Assembly: GCA_964418885.1 (NCBI GenBank)
Contig: CAYQNW010000009.1
Location: 1 to 64,000 of the forward strand
DNA length: 64,000 nucleotides
Direction: 5' to 3'
From: BMS3ABIN03 sp964418885
Lineage (GTDB): Bacteria; Bacteroidota; Ignavibacteria; Ignavibacteriales; Ignavibacteriaceae
Below the pieces are notes generated by a model. That model was not told where the DNA came from and made no database searches. It worked only from the letters and a program-made list of their open reading frames with translations. A program made the translations under genes and the position numbers. This document shows positions 54,739 to 62,950 of this stretch, piece by piece. The stretch's first letter is position 1; each line of letters begins with the position of its first letter.

Positions 54739-57219
54739 TTAATTTGTATCGGATTTTTCCGTTTCCAAAGATTCATCGTAAAAGACTAATTCCTCAGCAT
54801 TTTCTGCATGTTTGGCAATTATCTTTGTGCCTTCCTTAAATGAACCTCTTAGTATTTCTTCAGCAAGAGGATCCTCAACATATTTTTGGATAGCTCGTTT
54901 TAAAGGTCTCGCACCGTATTTCTCATCAAAACCTTTATCGACGAGGAATTCTTTTGCTGTGTCATCAAGAACAAGATCCAGCTTGTTTTCTTCAAGATTC
55001 TTGAAAAGACCTTTAAGCTCGATCTCTATGATTTGCTTAATATCTTCTCTTGCAAGTTTACGGAAAACAATCGTATCATCAATCCTGTTTAAGAATTCAG
55101 GATTGAAAAGTTTCTTCATTGCATCTTCAACTGTGTCTTTCAGATGTGCATGCCTGTCCATTTCCTTTTCTTCGTCACTAAATCCAAACGAGCTTATATT
55201 TTTTATATCTCTCGTTCCAATATTCGACGTCATAATGATAATCGTATTCCTGAAATCGACTTTTCTTCCAAGACTATCGGTAAGTAAACCGTCATCAAGT
55301 ACCTGTAGAAGAATACTGAAAATATCGGGATGTGCTTTTTCGATCTCATCAAAAAGTACAACGGAATATGGTTTCCTCCTTACCTTCTCTGTTAGCTGTC
55401 CGCCTTCTTCGTATCCTACGTATCCGGGAGGAGCACCAACTAATCTAGAAAGGGAGAATTTTTCCATATACTCACTCATATCGATTCTAACAAGTGAATC
55501 TTCAGAATCAAAAAGATACCTTGCAAGAGCTTTACATAACTCTGTTTTACCAACACCGGTTGGACCTAAGAATATAAAACTTCCTATTGGTCTGTTAGGA
55601 TTTTTTAATCCCGCTCTCGTTCTTCTTATCGCCTTTGTAAGCTTGGATATTGCTTCATCCTGACCGACAATTTGCTCTTTGAGAGCGAGATCCATTTTCA
55701 ACAGTTTTTCAGATTCTGTTTGAGCAATACGGTTAACAGGAATTCCGGTCATCATCGCTACAACAGTAGCAATATCATCTTCCGTAACATCATGAACAAT
55801 GTCACGTGTTTTGGCATCCCATTCACGTTTTGCAGTATCAAGATCAGACTGCAAATTACGCTCTTTATCACGTAATTTTGCAGCTTCTTCGTAGTCTTGT
55901 CTTTTAACCACAGCAGCTTTTTCCTGCCTTACATCTTCGATTTGCTCTTCAAGTTCTAGCACCTCCTGCGGTACTTCAAAATTACCCATATGAACTCTTG
56001 AACCTGCTTCATCAAGTACATCTATTGCTTTATCCGGTAAGTGCCTGTCCGTAACATAACGATTACTAAGTTTTACCGCCGAATCAACTGCGCTTTTTGA
56101 ATATCTTACGTGATGATGTTCTTCATATTTGAATTTGATTTTTTCTAGTATTTCGATTGTTTCTTCGTAACTCGGTGGATCGACCATTACCTTCTGAAAT
56201 CGTCTGTCAAGCGCGCCGTCTGTCTCGACATACTTTCTGTATTCATCCAATGTAGTAGCACCAATACATTGAATATCTCCACGTGATAATGCCGGCTTAA
56301 ACATGTTTGAAGCATCAAGAGAACCGGAAGCACCACCAGCTCCAACAATAGTATGCAACTCATCTATAAATAGAATTACATCTTTTGCTTTTTCAAGTTC
56401 GTTCATCAATGCTTTCATTCTCTCTTCAAACTGCCCCCTGTATTTTGTTCCTGCAACCAGACCTGCAAGATCAAGAGTTACTACTCTTTTTTCCTGTAAA
56501 ATTCTTGGTACTTTCTTTTGGACAATCCTTAATGCAAGACCTTCCGCAATAGCTGTTTTACCTACACCGGGTTCACCGATCAAAACCGGATTATTTTTCT
56601 TTCTCCGGCTTAAAATCTGGGCAACCCTTTCAATTTCTTTTTCCCTTCCAACGACGGGATCGAGCTTGTCCTCAGTAGCAAGTTTTGTTAAATCCCTTCC
56701 AAAATTGTCTAAAACAGGGGTTTTTGTCTTTTCAGTTTTTTTATCTTTTGCAATTGTTCTACTGGAACTATCCCTGGAACCTTTACTACTTAACATATCA
56801 TTCAACTCTGAACGTGCCGTATCATAAGTAACATTAAACTGATGTAAAATTTGTGTGGCTATATTATCTTCATCTCTTAATAATGAAAGCAGAAGATGTT
56901 CTGTACCGATAACATCAGCCTTATAAATTTTTGATTCTATCTGTGTAATCTTTAATACTTTTTCAGCTTGTTTGGTCAACGGAATATTACCAATCGTTAA
57001 AGTTCCACCTGAAGTTCTGACAGTATCTTCAATTGCTTTTTTAAGCTTCATAAGATCGCAATCAAGGTTACGTAATATCCGAACCGCTACACCCTGTCCC
57101 TCACGGATAATACCGAGTAAAAGATGTTCGGTACCAATATAATCATGTCCTAATCTAAGCGCTTCTTCACGACTTAACCTTATTACGTCCTGTAATCTAT
57201 CAGAAAAATTTCCGTCCAT
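54739..57219 (-). CDS. clpC: AAA+ chaperone-protease ATPase ClpC
   Basis: Hexameric unfoldase that feeds substrates to ClpP. The 826-residue protein has double Clp_N repeats (about 1-145), AAA1 with Walker A GEPGVGKTA near 213, a UVR motif (KRQDYEEAAKLRDKERNL, about 425-460), AAA2 with Walker A GPTGVGKTE near 547, and a ClpB D2-small C-terminal domain. The UVR segment and length mark ClpC rather than ClpA or ClpB. A Firmicute-style ctsR-mcsA-mcsB context is absent. AAGGAA precedes the ATG, and a GGTAG-TTT-CTACC hairpin lies in the leader (57,256-57,268). Confidence 0.97.
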   Translation of the reverse strand: MDGNFSDRLQDVIRLSREEALRLGHDYIGTEHLLLGIIREGQGVAVRILRNLDCDLMKLKKAIEDTVRTSGGTLTIGNIPLTKQAEKVLKITQIESKIYKADVIGTEHLLLSLLRDEDNIATQILHQFNVTYDTARSELNDMLSSKGSRDSSSRTIAKDKKTEKTKTPVLDNFGRDLTKLATEDKLDPVVGREKEIERVAQILSRRKKNNPVLIGEPGVGKTAIAEGLALRIVQKKVPRILQEKRVVTLDLAGLVAGTKYRGQFEERMKALMNELEKAKDVILFIDELHTIVGAGGASGSLDASNMFKPALSRGDIQCIGATTLDEYRKYVETDGALDRRFQKVMVDPPSYEETIEILEKIKFKYEEHHHVRYSKSAVDSAVKLSNRYVTDRHLPDKAIDVLDEAGSRVHMGNFEVPQEVLELEEQIEDVRQEKAAVVKRQDYEEAAKLRDKERNLQSDLDTAKREWDAKTRDIVHDVTEDDIATVVAMMTGIPVNRIAQTESEKLLKMDLALKEQIVGQDEAISKLTKAIRRTRAGLKNPNRPIGSFIFLGPTGVGKTELCKALARYLFDSEDSLVRIDMSEYMEKFSLSRLVGAPPGYVGYEEGGQLTEKVRRKPYSVVLFDEIEKAHPDIFSILLQVLDDGLLTDSLGRKVDFRNTIIIMTSNIGTRDIKNISSFGFSDEEKEMDRHAHLKDTVEDAMKKLFNPEFLNRIDDTIVFRKLAREDIKQIIEIELKGLFKNLEENKLDLVLDDTAKEFLVDKGFDEKYGARPLKRAIQKYVEDPLAEEILRGSFKEGTKIIAKHAENAEELVFYDESLETEKSDTN

Positions 57220-57609
57220 TATATTTCCTTAATGCGTTTTAGTGATTTTTAATAAGGTAGTTTCTACCAATGTTGCTATATTATACAAAAATGAAAGAAT
57301 ATCCTAATAGCTGTGAGACAGATGATCACCCTTATTTGTGATAAATATCATTTATTGCCGTCTTAAAAATAAACAAAATAAATGCCAATAGAAGTATAAA
57401 AAATTAGTTCGCGAATCATAATTAAAGCATTTTCAATTCTCCCAATTCCGAAAAAGATACGATATTTATTACCATAGCTCAGAATGATAAGTTTCCTGCC
57501 AAAATAACATTATGAGTTCTTTGGAGTATATTCGAATTTTTCGAAATAGTCTTTAGAATAAGCTATATTTGAACACTTATTTATACTCAAATAATTATCG
57601 GAGAAAATT
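57220..57609. other. Divergent promoter region, clpC / floA
   Basis: Gene-free 390 nt. It holds a short leader hairpin for clpC (57,256-57,268) and the floA promoter (57,564-57,571). Tandem TTCGAA palindromes occur at 57,531-57,536 and 57,540-57,545. No CIRCE (TTAGCACTC) or CtsR (AGGTCAAA) box was seen. Confidence 0.5.
57564..57571 (+). promoter_or_regulatory. Bacteroidota-type -7 element for floA
   Basis: TATATTTG is an exact match to the TAnnTTTG -7 consensus of Bacteroidota primary sigma factor promoters, 38 nt upstream of the floA ATG. No clean TTG at -33 is visible; two TTCGAA palindromes lie just upstream and might be a regulator site. Confidence 0.5.
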
Positions 57610-58602
57610 ATGGAAGCTATGACCGGATTATCCCTCGTTATCATTATTGCAATATTCTTATTTATTATCCTATTCCTTTACTTTATTCCTGTACGATTGT
57701 ACATCGCGGCAATTGCATCGGGTGTAAAAATCAAGATTTTTCAGGATTTGATTGGAATGCGCCTTCGTCGTGTTCCACCAACCGTTATTGTTAATAGCAT
57801 GATTACAGCAACAAAAGCAGGACTCGAAGTTCAGCAAGGGAAACTTGAAGCACATTATCTTGCCGGCGGAAATGTAATTAAAGTGGTCCAGGCTCTTATC
57901 TCAGCAGATAAGGCGAATCTCGGTTTAACTTTCGAGCGAGCTGCAGCAATAGATCTTGCAGGAAGAGATGTTCTTGATGCAGTAAAAATGTCCGTTTTGC
58001 CGAAAGTAATTGAAACCCCATTAGTAGCAGCAGTTGCAAAAGACGGTATTCAGTTGAAAGCAATCGCAAGGGTAACTGTTAGAACCAATATCGAAAGACT
58101 TGTTGGTGGTGCCGGCGAAGCAACAGTTCTTGCAAGAGTGGGTGAAGGAATAGTTTCCACGATAGGCTCGAGCGGAACTCATAAAGAAGTGCTGGAAAAT
58201 CCCGATAGAATATCCAAAAGTGTTTTAGCAAAAGGGTTGGATTCAGGTACGGCATTTGAAATTCTTTCAATCGATATAGCTGATGTCGATATAGGACAAA
58301 ACATCGGGGCAATTCTTCAGACAGATCAGGCAGAAGCTGATCTTAAAGTTGCAAGAGCAAAAGCTGAAGAGAGACGTGCAGCGGCTGTTGCGAGCGAACA
58401 GGAAAATATTGCCGAGGTAGCAAAACAAAGAGCAAGAGTTGTTGAAGCCGAAGCTGAAATTCCTAAAGCTATTTCAGAAGCATTCAGATCCGGAAATCTG
58501 GGGATAATGGATTATTACAATCTGAGGAACATTCAAGCCGATACTCAAATGCGGGAAACGATAGGTAAACCGGAAGATAAGAAAAAGGGCGATAATGGAT
58601 AA
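57610..58602 (+). CDS. floA: Flotillin-like membrane microdomain protein FloA
   Basis: A 330-residue SPFH-type scaffold of the FloA/YqfA family that organises membrane microdomains. N-terminal membrane segment at about 8-30, a conserved region (IGMRLRRVPPTVIVNSMITA near 53), the SPFH core with VAAVAKDGIQLKAIARVTVR near 145, and an Ala/Glu-rich coiled coil (KAEERRAAAVASEQENIAEV) at about 255-290. The sequence fits the family well through its whole length. GGAGAAA precedes the ATG. The next gene overlaps its 3' end by 8 nt. Confidence 0.95.
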   Translation: MEAMTGLSLVIIIAIFLFIILFLYFIPVRLYIAAIASGVKIKIFQDLIGMRLRRVPPTVIVNSMITATKAGLEVQQGKLEAHYLAGGNVIKVVQALISADKANLGLTFERAAAIDLAGRDVLDAVKMSVLPKVIETPLVAAVAKDGIQLKAIARVTVRTNIERLVGGAGEATVLARVGEGIVSTIGSSGTHKEVLENPDRISKSVLAKGLDSGTAFEILSIDIADVDIGQNIGAILQTDQAEADLKVARAKAEERRAAAVASEQENIAEVAKQRARVVEAEAEIPKAISEAFRSGNLGIMDYYNLRNIQADTQMRETIGKPEDKKKGDNG

Positions 58603-59200
58603 TTTCTTTGAAATATTTATATACATATTAATAATTGCAATCTTTCTTAGTTCACTTTTTAGAAAGAAAAAAGTGCCACCAAAAGGACCTGCCGATGATT
58701 TACATCAAAGACCGGGACCGGATAATCGTCCCGTAACAAGAACAGAAACTTCTACTAAACAGCAGACAGGTGATGTTGAATTCGATTTGTTTAAAGAATT
58801 CGAAAACCTCTTTAATGCTGAGGAAGCCAAACAGAAACCACGGCAGAAGGAACAACTTACAACTTTTCAGGAGGTTCAGGAAACGAGAGAAGATTATATT
58901 CGTGTTCCTGAAAAAAGCTTCCATGAACAAACTGCTTCCGAGCATTCGTCTGTTGATAAGTGGGAAAGAAAGAAAAAGGAAATCGAGCAAAGAAAAAGAG
59001 CAATCGATATTAAAATTGAAAAAGAAGCAACAGAGTTTGAAAAGTATTTACACAAGGAAACGAAAACGGGGAAAAATGTGTTAAGCTCATTCAGTAAAAA
59101 ATTTAAAGATCCATCTTCACTTCGTGAATACGTGATCTTTGCAGAAATACTGGGAAAACCCAAAGCACTGAAAAGATGGAACATAAGAAGTATAAGCTAA
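58595..59200 (+). CDS. Unknown anchored charged protein between floA and a helicase
   Basis: A 201-residue protein: TM helix at about 6-21, a basic patch RKKKVPPKG, then a long polar region rich in Lys, Glu and Gln with coiled-coil character (WERKKKEIEQRKRAIDIKI), and a C-terminal section ending FAEILGKPKALKRWNIR. The last motif, with PSSLREYVIFAEILGKPKAL, recalls a short conserved tail found in small proteins encoded beside floA and may be its most conserved part. It overlaps floA by 8 nt and the helicase by 25 nt. Function unknown. Confidence 0.7.
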   Translation: MDNFFEIFIYILIIAIFLSSLFRKKKVPPKGPADDLHQRPGPDNRPVTRTETSTKQQTGDVEFDLFKEFENLFNAEEAKQKPRQKEQLTTFQEVQETREDYIRVPEKSFHEQTASEHSSVDKWERKKKEIEQRKRAIDIKIEKEATEFEKYLHKETKTGKNVLSSFSKKFKDPSSLREYVIFAEILGKPKALKRWNIRSIS

Positions 59201-61182
59201 AAAGAATTCATTCCCAGAAACTATTTAAGCCTGTTGATGAATCGAAGTTTGCGATAAACTATCAACAGGAGCTTAATCCTTCCCAGCACGAAGCCGTCGC
59301 ATCGGTTAATGGTGCTTACCTGATTATTGCCGGTGCGGGCACGGGTAAAACAAGAACTCTAGTTTTCCGTGTTGCACGACTTATCGAACTTGGCTACGAT
59401 CCGCATTCAATTCTTCTGTTAACCTTTACCCGCAAAGCGGCAAACGAAATGATGAAACGAGCATCTTTACTGCTCGATGAACGTTGTTCAAAAATTCGCG
59501 GCGGAACATTTCATTCATTTGCAAATCTTACCCTGAGAAAATATGCGAAAGCAATCGGTCTTAATCCTGCTTTTACAATTCTCGATCAGGGAGACAGTGC
59601 AGATATCATTAATCTTATCCGATCGCAGGAAGGTTTTATAACCGGCGAGAAAAAAAGGTTTCCGAAAAAAGATACTCTCAACAAAATTTTTAGTTTAAGT
59701 GTAAACACCAACAAAAAAATTGAGGAAATAATTGCCGAAGATTATCCTCACTTTCTTCCTTTGTTAGAAAAAATCCTTGGTATTCAAAAAGTTTATGTGG
59801 CTTATAAACGAAAAAATAATCTTCTAGATTACGATGATCTTCTTATTTATTTAAGAGATTTTTTGTTGGGCAGTTCGCCCGCGGTAAAATCACTTCTATC
59901 TTCAATTAACTTTGTTATGGTGGATGAATACCAGGATACAAATTATCTTCAGGCGGAGATTGTAAAAGGACTCGCCCAACATAATGGAAATGTGATGGTT
60001 GTTGGTGATGACGCACAATCGATTTATTCTTTCCGTGGCGCGAACTTCAGAAACATCATGGATTTCCCAAAATTCTTTAATAACGTTCAGATAATAAAGA
60101 TTGAGGAAAATTACCGCAGCGTTCAAACTGTGCTTGATTTTGCAAACCAGATTTACGATGGTGCAATTGAAAAATATACGAAGGTACTTTACACACGAAG
60201 AAAAGGTGGGGCTTTGCCTTATATCGTTGCTACAGCCAATGAAAATATGCAATCGAAATTTATTGTTGAAAAGATACTGGAATTAAGAGAAGAAGGTGTT
60301 CCACTCAATGATCTTGCAGTACTTTTCCGTTCTTCTTTCTTTTCGTTTGATCTCGAAATTGAGCTTGCAAAAGCAAATATCCCCTTTCAGAAATTCGGCG
60401 GGATGAAGTTTGTAGAAACTGCACACATTAAAGATGTATTGGCTTTCTTAAGAATTGCTTCTAATCCACAGGATATAATAAGCTGGTACAGAGTGTTGCT
60501 CCTTCACGAAGGAGTAGGACCAAAAACCGCACAACGAATTCTTGATGAACTTGCTACTGCAAGAATCAGGATTGATACAAATCCAAAACAAAGTAAAACA
60601 AGAACAGTTCAGAATAAAAATCTTATCGATTTATTTGTTCTTCTATACAAATTGCACACAATCAATATGCCACCGACAGAAAAAGTGCAGATGGTTTACG
60701 ATTATTATTATCCAATTTTCAAAGATCATTACGATGATTTTAATAAAAGAAACAAGGACCTCGAAATCTTCTTAAACATAAGTGAAAACTACCGTTCTCT
60801 TGATTCTCTGCTTGCGGATATGGCAATCGAACCGGTGATAGATAGCATGATAGATATGGGAGAAACAGATAATGAAGATGAATTCGTAACTCTTTCAACC
60901 ATTCACTCTGCAAAAGGATTGGAATGGCATTCGGTGTTTATTATTCATGCAATCGATGGTTACTTTCCTTCTGTAAGATCATCGGAAAAAATAGAAACAC
61001 TTGAAGAAGAAAGAAGGCTGATGTATGTGGCTTCAACAAGAGCCAAACAAAATTTGTTCGTAACTTATCCCATGAATATGTATGATCGTGAAGCAGGGAC
61101 AACTTATTCAAAACCATCACGGTTTATTTCTGATATCTCTCCTGATAAAGCTGAAGGCTGGCTTGTGGAAGATGAGTTTTGA
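59176..61182 (+). CDS. UvrD/PcrA-type superfamily 1 DNA helicase
   Basis: A 668-residue 3'-5' helicase for DNA repair. Motifs: Q motif LNPSQHEAV, Walker A AGAGTGKTRTL near 52, Walker B VDEYQDTNYLQ near 250, GDDAQSIYSFRGA near 277, and C-terminal STIHSAKGLEWHSVFII near 575 and RRLMYVASTRAK near 615. It is shorter than PcrA/UvrD of about 720-770 residues and lacks an obvious RNAP-binding tail. The start overlaps the previous gene by 25 nt; a later in-frame start is possible but the Q motif begins near residue 35. Confidence 0.95.
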   Translation: MEHKKYKLKRIHSQKLFKPVDESKFAINYQQELNPSQHEAVASVNGAYLIIAGAGTGKTRTLVFRVARLIELGYDPHSILLLTFTRKAANEMMKRASLLLDERCSKIRGGTFHSFANLTLRKYAKAIGLNPAFTILDQGDSADIINLIRSQEGFITGEKKRFPKKDTLNKIFSLSVNTNKKIEEIIAEDYPHFLPLLEKILGIQKVYVAYKRKNNLLDYDDLLIYLRDFLLGSSPAVKSLLSSINFVMVDEYQDTNYLQAEIVKGLAQHNGNVMVVGDDAQSIYSFRGANFRNIMDFPKFFNNVQIIKIEENYRSVQTVLDFANQIYDGAIEKYTKVLYTRRKGGALPYIVATANENMQSKFIVEKILELREEGVPLNDLAVLFRSSFFSFDLEIELAKANIPFQKFGGMKFVETAHIKDVLAFLRIASNPQDIISWYRVLLLHEGVGPKTAQRILDELATARIRIDTNPKQSKTRTVQNKNLIDLFVLLYKLHTINMPPTEKVQMVYDYYYPIFKDHYDDFNKRNKDLEIFLNISENYRSLDSLLADMAIEPVIDSMIDMGETDNEDEFVTLSTIHSAKGLEWHSVFIIHAIDGYFPSVRSSEKIETLEEERRLMYVASTRAKQNLFVTYPMNMYDREAGTTYSKPSRFISDISPDKAEGWLVEDEF

Positions 61183-61195
61183 TTAGGATATAAAC

Positions 61196-61219
61196 AGCCC
61201 ACAATCTAAGTTGTGGGCT
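61196..61219. repeat. REP-like palindrome between convergent genes
   Basis: AGCCCACAA (61,196-61,204) and TTGTGGGCT (61,211-61,219) form a perfect 9-bp stem with a 6-nt loop. It sits in the 45-nt gap between the helicase and the lipoprotein gene. It lacks a T tract on either strand, so it looks more like a dispersed REP-type palindrome than an intrinsic terminator, though it may still block read-through. Confidence 0.6.
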
Positions 61220-61227
61220 ACCAAATA

Positions 61228-62079
61228 TTAATAAAGACTAACTTCCTTAACATCATTCGCATTAAATTCAGGGATTAACAGCAAATCTTTTTCTCGGTCA
61301 ATTGTAATATCTGCAGGTGACGTGAATGCGCTATCTATTACAGTTGACTTATTCTGTTTATCCACCCTGAAAATTTTTCCACCATCCCAATCGCTGTAAT
61401 ACAAAAATCCACGGCTATCAAAAGCGAGGCCATCGCCCATTTTTCCGCTATGATCTATAATTTCCAGTTCCTTTCCATTTGCACTTATTTTCAGGAGTTT
61501 GCCTGTACTCAAGTCAACAATAAAAAGATTATTGTCTTGATCGAACAGAAGTCCGTTTGGCGAATGTATTTCCGGTGTAGTTATATAATCGATAAAGGTT
61601 GAAACATTTCCTCTAGGTGTAATTTTGTATACTGCTCCATCGGTACTATCGAACACACCGGATTCGGAAACAAACAGGTTACCGTTATTATCAAATGCAA
61701 GATCGTTCAAAAATATCGGGACTGATGGGAAGGCAGTTGAATCTACAAAAACACTTACTTCGCCGTTGGAATTTACCCTTAGTATCTGGTTTTTATCAGC
61801 TGCATAAACAATTCCATCTTTAAATTCTAAACCTTTGGGATCGTTCATTCCAGTTGCAAATGTAGTTATTGTCCCACCTTCGATTCTACTGATTGTACCG
61901 TCACCATCAACACCGAATCCACCGATGTTAGATACATAATAAATTCCTCCGGGAGTTGCCAGAACGCTTTCTGGAGTCTGGAATGGCTTTAAAGTATCTA
62001 CCAATTTGGGATTAAGTTTTTTCTGTGCGCACCCGAAAAAAAGAACGGGTAATAAAAGCACCAATAATATTTTTTTCAT
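61228..62079 (-). CDS. NHL/SMP-30-like beta-propeller lipoprotein
   Basis: A 283-residue lipoprotein (MKKILLVLLLPVLFFGC, lipobox Cys17) with about six beta-propeller blades. The repeats have the pattern NLFVSESGVFDSTDGAVYKI, NNLFIVDLSTGKLLKIS and GFLYYSDWDGGKIFRVD. It is like SMP-30/gluconolactonase or NHL-repeat sugar/ligand-binding propellers. A catalytic or ligand role is not evident. Probably periplasmic. Monocistronic, converging with the helicase. Confidence 0.85.
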   Translation of the reverse strand: MKKILLVLLLPVLFFGCAQKKLNPKLVDTLKPFQTPESVLATPGGIYYVSNIGGFGVDGDGTISRIEGGTITTFATGMNDPKGLEFKDGIVYAADKNQILRVNSNGEVSVFVDSTAFPSVPIFLNDLAFDNNGNLFVSESGVFDSTDGAVYKITPRGNVSTFIDYITTPEIHSPNGLLFDQDNNLFIVDLSTGKLLKISANGKELEIIDHSGKMGDGLAFDSRGFLYYSDWDGGKIFRVDKQNKSTVIDSAFTSPADITIDREKDLLLIPEFNANDVKEVSLY

Positions 62080-62254
62080 TTCTCTCCTCGTGATTTGATG
62101 AAACTAATATGCTCAACATTACATAAGCTTACAGATAATTTCAAGGTTATTAATTTTTTATTATCTCTGGCTTGAGAATATGAGATATAATAAAAATAAT
62201 TAATGAATTATGGTATAAATAAGAATAACTCTAAACTGGTTCAACAGGGTTTGA

Positions 62255-62926
62255 TCAGTTTATTCCGACTCCGGCACCTAAGTAAATCTGGAAATATTGC
62301 GGATGAATTTTCTCAGAATCTTCCTGTCCTAACTGCTGCGGAACAGAAAAAGTTTTCAAGTATCGTACTCCACCATCGATCATAAACTTGTTTGAAAAAT
62401 TCAGATCAAGACCGAGTGTGATATCATATCCGAAAACCACGTGACCTTCGCTATCCAGGTTTTGCCTGATTTCATTGTCGCCGTAATCATCCGGAATTAC
62501 AAGATCGGTTGAAATGTTGTAGTATATCAAAGCCAGGTTCATTCCGGCATGCGGTCTTAAAAAACCATTACCATGTCCGCCAACCTGTGCCCCGATGTAA
62601 AGTCTCATATAGTTCTGATCAGTATTTTGCTCAACTAATAATCCAGTATATGGTTCACGTAAATCAATAGATTTCGAAAGAAGATTAATGAATTCAAATC
62701 CGGCTGTACCAGCCAGAATATTTGCTAGTTTAGGAGTGGGTATTACAATATGGAGTCCTAAACCAAATCCCGGGCGGCTGTAATTTTTTGCATCTTTACC
62801 ATCCGGTACCATATAAATCCCATAAAGACCCACCTTTCCTCCGGCATTTGTTTTTGAGAAGCCTGTAAATATTAAGAAGCAAAGAATTGTAATTAAAATT
62901 ACTTTACTAAAAGTAAATTGTTTCAC
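62255..62926 (-). CDS. Outer-membrane beta-barrel protein
   Basis: A 223-residue exported protein with signal peptide (about 1-28, ending TNA-GG) and repeated amphipathic strands (GFGLGLHIVIPTPKLANIL, LYIGAQVGGHGNGFLRPHAG, FGYDITLGLDLNFSNKFMID). It closes with a terminal strand FQIYLGAGVGIN. OmpA/OmpW-like small porin or structural barrel; function unknown. It lies 24 nt after the PbpC-like gene on the same strand. Confidence 0.75.
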   Translation of the reverse strand: MKQFTFSKVILITILCFLIFTGFSKTNAGGKVGLYGIYMVPDGKDAKNYSRPGFGLGLHIVIPTPKLANILAGTAGFEFINLLSKSIDLREPYTGLLVEQNTDQNYMRLYIGAQVGGHGNGFLRPHAGMNLALIYYNISTDLVIPDDYGDNEIRQNLDSEGHVVFGYDITLGLDLNFSNKFMIDGGVRYLKTFSVPQQLGQEDSEKIHPQYFQIYLGAGVGIN

Positions 62927-62950
62927 AACAACCTCACTAAAATTACTTTG

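Noticed and set aside
54812..55663. 283-codon plus-strand frame inside clpC
   Set aside because: Serine-rich antisense shadow of the second AAA domain of ClpC.
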